64,000 nt of DNA, from NCBI GenBank assembly GCA_043228905.1, contig JBHGNT010000002.1, positions 21,080,001 to 21,144,000 on the forward strand, read 5' to 3'. Origin of the DNA: Azolla caroliniana (taxonomy: Eukaryota > Polypodiophyta). The notes beneath the pieces were generated by a model. That model did no database searches. It saw only the letters and a list, made by a program, of their open reading frames with translations, and was not told the DNA's origin. The position numbers and the translations under genes were made by a program. The stretch's first letter is position 1; each line of letters opens with the position of its first letter. Of the stretch, positions 45,001-55,292 are shown piece by piece.

Positions 45001-47656
45001 TGTGCATTTCATAATCGGATTTCCTCACGAATCTCAGTAATCGAAGACCAACACGTTTGTAGTTGAAGATTTGGGCAAGCATACTATTCTATTGTCATTT
45101 ACTCAAGCAAAAGCTTTGTTGAACGGTAGATGCTCCTAACGGGACAAGGATCTTCAAAGATGAGATGAGGCAAGGCGTAGTATGTTAGTTAGGTACTCAA
45201 TTATATAATGCACACTAGTGAGGGCATAGTCTATAGTCCTTCAACACCCAAGTAACTCTCCGTCGAAGGTAACTAACTTGTAATTTTAGCTGCTTGATAT
45301 ATTTATTTTCCTAATATATTTATTGTTATGATGAACTCTACCCATGGTTCACGTCTCTAGATTTTTCTCTTCTTCAACAACACATTGTCTTCCTACATTC
45401 CTCATGATATCTATCCCCTTCATGTCTTTCAGTTTATGCTTGTAACTAATCTCCCAACCAACTATGGCTAGCAATCAATCGTAAGATTGTTGTCTAAATA
45501 GCTCCTGGAAAACAATCTAGAGCAATTGGGTAGCAGTTACTATGAAACCCTAAACCCTATTAGGTGAGGGTTACTTGAGAAACCTAGACATCTATCTTTG
45601 GGTTTGGGTTAACTTCATTTTGATATAAAGCGCGATATTACACATGTACTCCCAGCCCGGACCTCGTCCAATTCCATGTTCCTAAACCGTAAACCCTAGA
45701 CATCTATCTTCAAGTTTGGGTTGTCTTCTTTTTGCTATAAACACTACCTCGACAAACCCTCCACCTAAGAGAGTCTTGTATCCCTTGTCAATATCATAGT
45801 ACCTGCTATTGAAAGTTGTTCCGCACCTTGTCAATTGCCATCAATGCCATATTATGACTCGAATTTAACATATTTATTATCAATATATACAATTAAATAT
45901 TCGCATTCATATGTTGTGTGCGTTTAAATTACACACTAATATGAGGTGTTGAAAAATCTAGTTTGATACAAACAATATGATATGAGGTGATCATGAGTTC
46001 TTACCAAAACGATTTTGAGAAGGCCTTTCCCCAACCTCCATCGTGTTCATCAGCTCGGCCACACCATTCCACGAAGAAGATCAAAGACATTGTGACAATA
46101 AATAATGCTCCAATGGTTATCCAAAGTTGCCAAGAGAAAGGGGAAATGAATGTCCAGAATGAAATATTACTCCTAGATTGAAGTGGCGCGATCATTTGAA
46201 GACTTGATCCTATATATGGCTGGGTAAAGTCTACTAACTGTAACCGGTCACTAGTGATCGTCAAATCAGCAACTACTCCATCTACGTCCTATGACCATGC
46301 ATGCATATAGTGAAAACCAATACGAACGTATTACTGGAGCACAGAATTAATTAAAACCTTATTAATCCAACTTGTTGTATGCTATGTAAATATCATTATC
46401 AAGCAGTGGAAATTCAAAGCACCGTGTGCTTGGCATTCAAAGATAACGCAATATCTTCATCAAATAGGCTTCCGTATGTCAAAATCGGACAACTCCCTCT
46501 CCATACGAAGCGATTCTACTGCATACATTTTTGGCTCTTACTCCATACACTTGTACTTGATTGCACATGTATTTCTTTGAGTAAAAATTTCAATCTTTGG
46601 TATTAAATTTGCTCAAACTATTCCTTGGACCATTCTACACAAGGATTACTAACAAAGTTACTTTATCTCTTCGAAGTGAGCACATCGTACTCTCTTGAGA
46701 GTAGCTTTTCCATACAATACAACAAAACCAATTATTCACCGAATAAGCCTCTCATATTTGACTTATTTGGCGCTAAGAAATATAGATCTTGCACAATTAA
46801 TCAAATAGATCTTACAAGAATAACTAGAAAACATTACCTTGGCCAACCGATGCTTGAATAGTATATCATGGAATGTCAAAATAATTTTAGCGATGCTAAA
46901 AATTACTTTTAAAACACTCATATGTATTGGAGTTCAAACTCTTGTCCACTGGATCAAACCCTCAATTATAGATGGAATTATCAACAATTTGTTAGTGCCT
47001 ATGTCAATCTTTGAACGAGATTCCATGGTAAGGGGTATGATATTAGGACAATCTTAGTAATTTGTTACATATAATCTCGAGGTATTTTATGGACTTAGAT
47101 ATTAGTTTCTCCCTGTCTAGCCATGACATCCTACTTGAGGATTGCCACAATCCCTTATGTCTTTTCTATCATTAATGTGCACGTAGAAATTCTTGCTAAC
47201 ATAGATATAAACACATTATCGAGGTCCATTTATCATAAATGATTAACCTTAAGCGATTGATTTTTACGAAAATTAAGTGTCATTACTACAACAAAAACAA
47301 AAAAAAATTAGGTATAGCTAATGTAATACCTTAGAGACAAGCTTCTGCACAAGGTCATTATAGGTTGGGTCTACAAGGCCATCTCCATAGCCAATTAATG
47401 TGTAATTAATACGATAATTAAGCTTCTCAACGCATTCTTGAAACACATTGATGGCGAAGCCGGAGAAATTGACGACGGAGTTGGGCGTGACCGGTATCTC
47501 AGACGATTGCCAACTCACAAACTCCTCGAATCCAAGTTTGAGAGGAACAAGGATCTTCAAGTTGGAGGAATTGGTCGCGTGCGCAGTCGGAAATTCAGGG
47601 GAGAAGAAGATGGCAAGCACTAGGAGAGCCGTGATGAGGCCCATTGGAGCATACAT
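39070..47656 (-). CDS. Glutamate receptor-like channel without amino-terminal domain, copy 2
   Basis: Exons on the minus strand are 47656-47330, 46288-46005, 40075-40044, 39894-39488 and 39393-39070, with the same splice sites and lengths as copy 1. Differences from copy 1 include MYAPMGLIT, YIGSSLQMIAPLQS, GRADEHDGGWGKAF, NNLFISSE and a changed tail (LSFQVNQCRRNRKPDPH). No stop or frameshift is seen. The S1 Arg in DLTITSDR, the SSSYIASLSS segment and IIDESPY are kept. Changes cluster in loops and the cytoplasmic tail, not the ligand pocket or pore. Copia D2 occupies intron 3. Confidence 0.85.
40492..41436 (+). repeat. 5' LTR of copia D2 with internal tandem repeat
   Basis: The LTR starts TGTTAGGAATATGTCC and ends GACCAACA. 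40800-40961 and 40962-41126 are tandem copies of one unit, followed by a shorter partial repeat around GCACCATAGTTGTGTGAGC. The 3' LTR lacks these units. Confidence 0.88.
41465..43360 (+). pseudogene. Copia D2 gag, protease and integrase
   Basis: Gag is open in 41672-42070 (ERKNVINETSLMRKIVRLKY). The protease site WVIDSGGSFHITP keeps DSG, unlike D1. The zinc knuckle has a stop after CFYCG. Integrase (42893-43360) has HTNVC (first Asp changed), TDNSGEY and TKRMNQ, where the catalytic Glu is Lys. D1 and D2 have therefore lost different essential residues. Confidence 0.85.
43361..44480 (+). pseudogene. Copia D2 partial RT and RNase H
   Basis: RT begins at LCQLKKILYGSKQAPCQ, the same deletion joint as D1, and contains YVDDILRVGQD (43564-43600). 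Stops follow. RNase H is broken near 44041-44250 by a frame change. The element is non-autonomous. Confidence 0.85.
44531..45053 (+). repeat. 3' LTR of copia D2
   Basis: The 523-base LTR starts TGTTAGGGATATGTCC and ends GACCAACA. It lacks the tandem 165-base units of the 5' LTR. The shared parts match well. Confidence 0.88.
45054..46004. other. Part of GLR copy 2 intron 3 downstream of copia D2
   Basis: This is the counterpart of 27914-28871. No gene is seen. It contains the same short AAACCCT motifs near 45545-45560. Confidence 0.5.
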
Positions 47657-47725
47657 GGTCGGGGGATGAGAATGACGGCCCCAACGGGTGGCCAAGTGTG
47701 AACTGAGGGGGTGGAAGGGACGAGG

Positions 47726-47807
47726 GAGAGAGAGAGAGAGAGGGGTTTATATATGTAATAATGTATGTATACATACACATATACATAATATATATCATGT
47801 ATATGTA

Positions 47808-47840
<33 letters not shown>
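47726..47840. repeat. Microsatellites in the GLR copy 2 promoter and leader
   Basis: A (GA)n run near 47726-47742 and a (TATATG)n run near 47804-47840 are each shorter than in copy 1 by a few repeat units. Confidence 0.8.
47745..47753 (-). promoter_or_regulatory. TATA box of GLR copy 2
   Basis: TATATAAAC lies 89 bases upstream of the ATG at 47656, with a CT-rich leader between. The leader is a few bases shorter than in copy 1 because of the microsatellite. Confidence 0.6.
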
Positions 47841-47859
47841 CAGAATGAGCAAGTCATGG

Positions 47860-50800
47860 TCTATTGCTCAGAGAGGATCATCTGGAGAGAATCATGCATT
47901 TTGGTCAATCCTTCGCTGTAAGGATGGATTGATGTGTCGCTGCTAGAACCAGGAGATTCTGATTGAGCTCTCCTCGTTCGTAAGGTCATCTAAAGGGGAG
48001 ACCCACAGATCATGCCCTGCTCAATCGCCATTCAACTCATTGAAAAATTTAATCTGCACAGACTCATTATATTCAAACCTCTTTTTCAGGAAATTATGTA
48101 GAGAGGAATTCTTTTGAACATCATCTGTGCGCACTACCCTCTGTATCTGTGTTGACCTTGAGGAGATTCCTACCCAGCATATTCTTCGTATTTTTTTGTT
48201 CTTTTTGGGGGGGTATTGTATCGTCTCCCATGATCCATCCTTTTTCCATAACTTCAATAACAACATAACATACAATATGCAATTTTATTTGTCTAATCTA
48301 CGAAATCTAAATAACATAATTTGGATTAGGTTTTTTTTCCACATTTTTTATGGTTTTTTTTTTCATCATCTATCGTTTTGACCATATTTGCATTACTCTA
48401 CTTAAAATATATGGAAAATGAAGTATAAATCAAGCAAAATGTAATTTGCAGTATAATGAGATAAATGTCAAAGGCCTACTCTACTTAATCTATCATTCAT
48501 AAAGTAATGGAAAGCAACATTATCCGTAATATAGTTTAGGGGAGTACAACCCCTTTTATTTATAGTTCTTCATTTCCTTTTCTTGAAGTGTTCCTATTAC
48601 TCCTCCGTTAGTAGTTACCATTAAAATTTGAGCTACATATAGAACTAGATGGTGAGGAATGTCAAATGGAAATAAAATGACAAGTCGCAATGATGAAGAG
48701 CTTATGCCAATGTTTATATGTATATAAATTAATGCATTTATATTTCTATGATTGTATGCAAATGATTGTAAAAAATGTGCGTGTGTGATTGTTATATGCA
48801 TGTGTAAATGAATGAATGTATGCATTTGTATAAATTAATGATTGTATGTTTATATATGTACAAAGTACAATTGTATGTATGTTTATGATTTTATGCATGT
48901 ATTAAATGTTTCTATATGGCAAATGACTTCTCAAATTTGGCCTTTACATATTCTTTGTTCCCATATAACTTCATTGCTTCATAAAGTTACAAAGTATAGT
49001 GAAGCTTGGGGATGAAGTTTTGGAGAGGACATTCATGCCATCATCTAGACAACCTTCAACCTTCTTATTTCCATTACCGGGTATAGTAGTGCTCCAACTC
49101 AAAGCTTCTAAGGTGCATATTGTTGCACAATGCCAATGGTCCTCTCATATTTTCCAATGTAGTGTAGGCTAGGCTTGAAGCCTTGGAGATTTATGTCACG
49201 GCATTGTCCAAACTATTCCAAGGGATCTCGTTTTCACACATGTTCTTATCTTTAGCCTTATCATTGGGCACTTCACGATCAAATGATGCGAAGTTGTTCT
49301 ACACCACACTTACACCCTTGTTATAATCTTCATGTCCCAATGCATGGACCATTGTATTGACCACCTTCTTTCCTTTTATATTATCATCAAGCATTCTAAT
49401 TCACGAGAAAAATATATCCAATATCTCAAAGGTACTTGGGACTTCATTGTTAAATTGTAATGTAAGTGTGTATGGTAATGGACACATGCACATTATTCAG
49501 GCTATTTATAATTTCATATATATGTACTCATTACCACAATCATATACAAACATCCATATAATAATTTATTAATGAACACATTCATGCACGTACATTTATA
49601 CACTCGTACACATAGATACCTTACGTTTAACAATTCAATTATAAACTAGCATAAATATATTCAAACTAACATTTATACACAAGATTCTCATTCATACATA
49701 CACATTCAGTCACACACATATAGCATACATAAATTGATGCACACATTCATTCCTACAATCAATCATTCATGCACACACATACATACTAGAATTGTTTATG
49801 TACGTGTTTTAGGTATTATGGAACTTATGTTGGAGAAATTACCATCAACCATCCCAACACTTATATTCTCCATATAGTTGCACGATGGTATCGGGGTATA
49901 CAGATGAGGATATAATATCACACTTGGCTCTCTTACAAACGCTCGAGTATGATGACCTCCGTAAGTGCTTCTCTAATGCCATTGCAAACACAAACTAGGA
50001 GGACAACTCATGTACAACCACCATCACCAAAACCATCACCAAAACCAAGAACACGTATAGGCACCGTCAAGGGCACTTCCTACATTGTTATCATGTTGCA
50101 AATAATGCAATAAGGTTTGATTGAAAGATCCAACTAGACTGACTTGACAAGATGGAGGGTCTTGAAAGGTTTGTATGTCAAGAAACATTAGCCATATTTT
50201 AGTCCATAGTTTCTTGATTATCTTGCTTTATTTTGTTAGGACATACTAGAGATGTACCAAACGTCGTAACCAGCTTGACTTCTAGCATGGGCTGAAACCT
50301 ACAACTGGTGGGTTTACAAATACATCATCAACTTCCACACGATCACGCGTGACTCTAAAAATTGATTGTAATCTTGACAAGAGCCTTGATGGAATTTCTC
50401 TAGGACTTAGGGTTTTGTTTAAAAGAGTTAGATGACCTTGTGGAGTCATACGTCCCTCAAATAGAGAGACCCATTGAAAGAGTTCATAAAGGTTTTGACA
50501 TGCTCTCAATGTCATAACATGATCCTATAATTAACACGTTCGCGTTCAGAAGTGGAAGGATAGTGCATTCCATTTTTAGATTCTTTTTATAATTTTGCAA
50601 ATTTATGCAATATATAGAAACTTGTTACATTAGTATCACATGTTCGTCAACCCATATAGAATTTGCTAAATTATTAATAGTTAACAAGTTTTAAAGTAAA
50701 AAACATGTATTCTTTGAATATTTATAAAGTTGATGATCTCTGAATACAAAATTTATTTAAAATTAAGAATATGACAATTGCTTATTCAATTTAAATGCTA

Positions 50801-51156
50801 TATTATGTAATTTGCAAAGTTGGTTGAAATATTGAGAAAATCATGACCTCTAGACATAAAATGTAATTAAATTACAGGTTACGAACATGGTGTATACAAC
50901 ATTTGATAGCTATAGTTAGTGATTATGCATTATGCACTCTAATACTTAGTGAATGCGGCCCGATATAATACCTTACTCTAATGTTAGTAAGAAAGAAGAA
51001 AATCAAACATATGGACACTATGGACATAAAGTCCATGTGAAATATCATCTAGAGTTTTCCCAATACACACACATGAATGAGGACATCCATACACATGTAT
51101 CATATAGTGGATACACTTGGAGACTCATTATGGTCACACCCAAAAGTAAGGCTTAC
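47860..51156. other. Intergenic sequence upstream of GLR copy 2
   Basis: This is the counterpart of 30733-33976. It is near-identical for most of its length, but carries an extra block of about 55 bases near 49725-49780. No gene is recognised. Minus-strand ORFs 48021-48275 and 50282-50515 correspond to those in copy 1. Confidence 0.4.
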
Positions 51157-51790
51157 CAAACAAGGTTCTCTACACCATGACAACGAGATCTCAACGCTTG
51201 AGCCATAGAATATCTTTGGTCCATGCTATGAAAGACCACTATTCTCCACAAGCTCGTTTTGGTCAACTTTTGCGAAATCCTTCACCATTTTCTCCAATTG
51301 TTTGAACCTAAATGGTTAATCATCATAAGAAGATCCGACCATATATAAATCGTATGGAATATCCACAATGAGTAACGTGTACTGCTTGTTTGGCAACTTC
51401 TGGATCATCTTCGGCACATCACCATAGTACACATTATAATACAATTCTTGGGTGATATCATTTTTGTGGCTAAACTTCTTGAAAGTTCCGTAATCGTCCA
51501 CATCGAATGCCTTCATTAAGCACCGATTGTTTTGTTTCTGTGCTCTTTCAAGATGGGCAAGAAAGGAAGTTGGAAAATCATGTTTGTCTTTGACTTCTCC
51601 AGGCTTCTTGCTATGACATGGTTTCTATGTGAAACAACAAAAGAAGTAACTCATACATTGTTCACATATGTAATAAACTAGAATGGAAAATTTCAAATAT
51701 GTAATACTAACCCAATCCTTAAAAGCAATAAAATTTTCCGATAACTCCTTGTATGAAGATGTAATCGAATACTCTTCAGTCACTTGTTCT
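51157..51790 (-). pseudogene. Amino-methyltransferase-like gene, 5' exons, copy 2
   Basis: Exon A is about 51790-51712 and exon B 51624-51157, with the same borders as copy 1. Exon B is open through MKAFDVDDYGTFKKFSHK, YYGDVPKMIQKLPNK and LLIVDIPYDLYMVGSSYDD, then has a stop and a one-base frame change before LWRIVVFHSMDQ. The motif IV stretch is intact here. Upstream exons are missing because the gypsy LTR foldback begins at about 51793. Confidence 0.68.
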
Positions 51791-51792
51791 CA

Positions 51793-52187
51793 TGTTAAGC
51801 AACCAAGTGTTGCCGGTTAGGAACATGGCCTACCCTTAGTCCTTCGGGGTACGTATCAAGGTGATCGTGGTACAGGGCAGGAAATTGCATAGCGTGTGGA
51901 ACGTAGTGAGTTAGAGCATTGTGGTGAAAATACGACGAGGATACGTGAACTTGAGGTAGGACCCCAGGGCTTCCGACCAAAGGATATGAGATTCATGCGT
52001 TTATACTTTTAACAATTAATGGAAATGAGAAAATATTGTAATTTTTCATTAGCCAAGGAAAAGAAAATTACAATATTTCTCATTTCCATTAATTGTTAAA
52101 AGTATAAACAGATGAATCTCATATCCTTTGGTCGGAGGACCCGGGGTCCTACCTCAAGTTCACGACACTCGTCGTATTTTCGCAACA
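51793..52187. repeat. Foldback made of two inverted gypsy LTR ends, copy 2
   Basis: The arms are 51920-52045 (minus) and 52061-52187 (plus), with about 15 bases between them. It has the same structure as 34613-35002. The plus-strand arm is the surviving 3' end of the 5' LTR of gypsy E. The minus-strand arm belongs to a second LTR in the opposite direction. Confidence 0.85.
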
Positions 52188-52237
52188 TCGTTGGTGAACC
52201 CGACGTGAAACAAGGCGGTAGGAGGATATCAAGTGCG

Positions 52238-53119
52238 ATGATGGCTTCGACAAGCGGAACTCAAGGAGAGGAATTAACGAAAGGCATGGTGTTCGTCGTG
52301 GAATACATGCTGAAGGTGAGAGATCGGGAGGCTTTAATCGACAAAGATGTTGATTGAACGGTGGAGATAGTTGGATGGTTTGGTGGCAAGAATATCACAG
52401 ATCTGCTTGCTACCTATCTAAACGAGATGTAGCAGAGGGATGTCAATGATCTCAAACAAATTTCTAGCTTTAAACGTGTGGTGGAACCAGGGATCTGTGA
52501 GCGCATAATGGAGATCTAAAACGAGCACACAACTTGGGCAGAGTTCGAAAATTTGGTTCTTGCTGAATACATGCTTGAAGATGCGTCAAGGATGACTCGA
52601 CATACACTAATGATTTGGATCGAGAAGAAAGGGAATAATCTGTGTGCGGCAGGAGTATATGCGGAATTTGACCAAAAGTACAACTGACTTCTGAGTGCGG
52701 ATCAACGAGTTCTCGAAAGAGATAAAGTCCTGCTGTTCTTGAAGGTGGTGGATATGAAAGAACGGCGAGAATTGGGCAGCCTTTTGGAGGTTGAAATGCA
52801 ACCAAATGGCTTGGTAGCGGATTGGGCGGCGGTGAAGAAGACTTGTAGCCGTCTTGATAAGCATCAACAATGGTTAGAGGAGACTGATGTGGAGAATCCA
52901 CAATCGTGGAGGACGATGCCTACAATGATCGAGCCGAGCAAGCTGATCAACAATTTCGACAAGAAAGCGATGGAGGAATCTATAATCGAAGAACTCTCCA
53001 AGAAGTTTGAAGCTGTATCACTAGCCAACTTAGGTCGACGCGGGCCCAAGGGCAACATGATCCACTCGAGTGAGACCCGGAAGCCACTTCGAGTGATCTT
53101 CGGAAGAGGCTTTAGATAG
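52238..53119 (+). pseudogene. Gypsy E gag, zinc knuckle deleted
   Basis: The ATG at 52238 gives MMASTSGTQGEELTKGM. The same frame continues, with four stops, through TTWAEFENLVLAEYML and SLLEVEMQPNGLVADWAAV to SLANLGRRGPKG. Compared with gypsy A, 35 codons that include the whole CCHC knuckle are missing between GRRGPKG and NMIHSSETRKPLRV, and the frame is kept. It then runs into the duplicated block at 53108. This gag could not package RNA in the usual way. Confidence 0.82.
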
Positions 53120-55105
53120 TCATGTCGACCTTACTTTGAGAGAACTACTTGGGATCGCGAAGAAGGAGTTCCATGATACTATCGTGGACCTTATTAAGTG
53201 GAAGCGGTAACAATATGATGAAGGGGAGATGAAAACAAGTGCCATAACCATGACAAGATCGAAAGAGGAGGAGGAAGAAGAAGTGGTGGGAGATAGCCAT
53301 TACTCTCAACCTCATTGGCCAAGAGCGACAACGGAGATGCCGGTGAAGATCGAGGAGAAGAAAGAGACCGTGGTGGCCTTGATTGACCATGGCTTGGAGA
53401 TCAACCACATGTCGACCGAGTTCTACAAGAAAGTAAGATGGACGATTAATACAAACCACAGATGGAGGATTTCAGTGGCAACGAAGGCCACATGGACTTG
53501 TACGTAGCTTGCCCCAATGTTAAGGTCACGATCAGGGATGTGGAGATTGATCAACACTTCTTCGTGCAAGACTCGGCTTTGCATCCTGTCATCCTAGGAC
53601 AACCGTATATAACATCGTCCCGGATGGAGACCAAGGTGTTCGATAATGGAGTAGCCTTTGCGTGAGTCAAGAGTCTTGATAGTGAAAGATCTGTTCAACT
53701 CCTGATGGTGCCAGCTAATCACGAAAGGAACTGAGATAGCCTTGGAGGTGAATCCTCGGATTTTTAAAGCGAACTATTGACACGTGGCCCACAAATAGTC
53801 TGAGCAATCAAAAATCTCCACAAGGAAGCAAAGACCGTGGATTGCAAGGAGAAGCAACATGCGTCACACCTAGGGCACATGTAAACTAACACTACTCAAC
53901 CAGAAGGACAAGCATTGGATACAAGACTCCAAGAAGGTGCTAGACGAAGAAAGCATAATCGAAGAAGAAGAATTCCTATCTCATATTCTGGAGGAAGCCT
54001 CATTTAACAACACCATCGGTGAAATAGAGGAAGTCATGGACTTGAGCTATCCACTCTGGATACGATCAATTCCAGTTGGCAATCAACGGTCGTGACATTA
54101 CAACCATGAGGACTCCGATCGGGCTTGTGCGGATGTGTACCTTACCTCAAGGTGCAATGAACTTGGTGGCTCATATGGTGAATGCCATGAACAAGGTCTT
54201 GAAGGATTGCATCCCAAGCATCACGATGCCATTCTTGGATGACAATCCGAGAAAACGATGTTTGGATGAGGAGAAGGATGAATCGAAAGATAAGGATGGA
54301 TGCAGAAAGTTCGTCATGGATCATATGAAAGATTGCGAGAAGGTGCTCCAAATGCTCAAAGATGCGAATTTGACATTTTCGGAAGAAAAAATCTCATTCG
54401 GGAAACTAGAGATCTTGGTGGTTGGTCACTTGTGTGGAGCATACAGTCAGAAGGCTTCACCATCCAAGGTGAATGCGATCCAAGACATGAAAGAAGAATG
54501 AGTAACCCAAACGGAGGTTCAAAGGTTCCTTGGAGCATGTGTGTTTTATCATATTTGGATTCCACACTACGCCCACATTGTTGAGCCATTGTATGGTCTA
54601 CTAAAGAAGAAGTAGAGGTTCGAATGGATGAGCGAGCATACTTTCTCCATCTGAAGGCTGAAGAAATTATTGATGGAGGCACCTGCATTATGGAAGGCAG
54701 ACTATTCAAACGGCAAGCCCATTTTCGTGACCGTGGATACTAGTCCGACCGGAATTGGATGGGTTGTCAACCAAGAAGACGAAGATTGCAACCGATATGC
54801 AATTCAATTTTGCGCAAAAGTGTTAAGTGATAGGCAAAGAAGGTATGCCCAAGTGAAGAGGGAGCTATTGGGAATTGTATCGGCAATCAAGTCTGATCGT
54901 GACTACCTTATTGGAGGAGAAGTCATAATCGAGACAGATTGCCTACCAATCTTGGGTATGATATGTAGTTGTAGTACACTAGATATTGCCATACTACGTT
55001 GGATTGCATATATCAAATCACTCAACCTAGAGATCCTTCATGTAGCTGGGAAGCGTAACGTCATTGCAGACATACTAGCACGAGAAAGATACGACGGAGA
55101 AGAAG
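53108..55105 (+). pseudogene. Gypsy E first pol block: protease, partial RT, RNase H
   Basis: The protease has VVALIDHGLEINHMSTEF and HPVILGQPYITSS in two frames. RT lacks 404 bases relative to the second block (junction near 54052), losing its N-terminal half, but keeps RMCTLPQGAMN and TMPFLDDNPRKRC, where FLDD takes the place of YxDD. RNase H (54670-55100) has VTVDTSPTGIGWVVNQ and VIETDCLPILG. It ends at RERYDGEE, where foreign linker sequence begins. Confidence 0.85.
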
Positions 55106-55292
55106 GGCAAGCCCAATGGACGCCACGAAGAGAGGTTGGAGAAACAAGCATGAAGCCCAATGGATTGAGCCAACCTGCTCAGATGGAAGTTGATGAATCA
55201 GCGAAGAAAGAAGAAGAATAAGTGGCACAGACTTACAAGTTAAGGTTGGACATAGAACAAACAACTAACTTGCAGAAGGTCCTTGAGAAGAA
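55106..55292 (+). pseudogene. Gypsy E gag-pol linker between the two pol blocks
   Basis: Reading continues QAQWTPRREVGETSMKP and QPAQMEVDESAKKEEE, a stop, then AQTYKLRLDIEQTTNLQ. This is the linker that in gypsy A lies between gag and protease (2830-2366). Its position after an RNase H shows where the second unit begins. Confidence 0.7.

Larger units (their letters stand above)
40492..45053 (+). mobile_element. Ty1/copia element D2 in intron 3 of GLR copy 2
   Basis: The element has both LTRs (40492-41436 and 44531-45053), a primer-binding site TGGTATCAGAGC (41440-41451) and a polypurine tract GAAGGGGGAGTT (44519-44530). It lies at the same intron position and orientation as D1, so it was inserted once before the segmental duplication. 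It shares the integrase-to-RT deletion with D1. The 5' LTR is about 420 bases longer than the 3' LTR. No clean five-base target-site duplication is visible. Confidence 0.92.
38149..52222. repeat. Segmental duplication, copy 2
   Basis: This is the partner of 21401-35037. On the left it is preceded by an element terminus (38128). Copy 1 is preceded by the chromovirus. On the right the match ends about 30 bases after the gypsy LTR end and primer-binding region, inside the leader of gypsy E. Confidence 0.95.
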
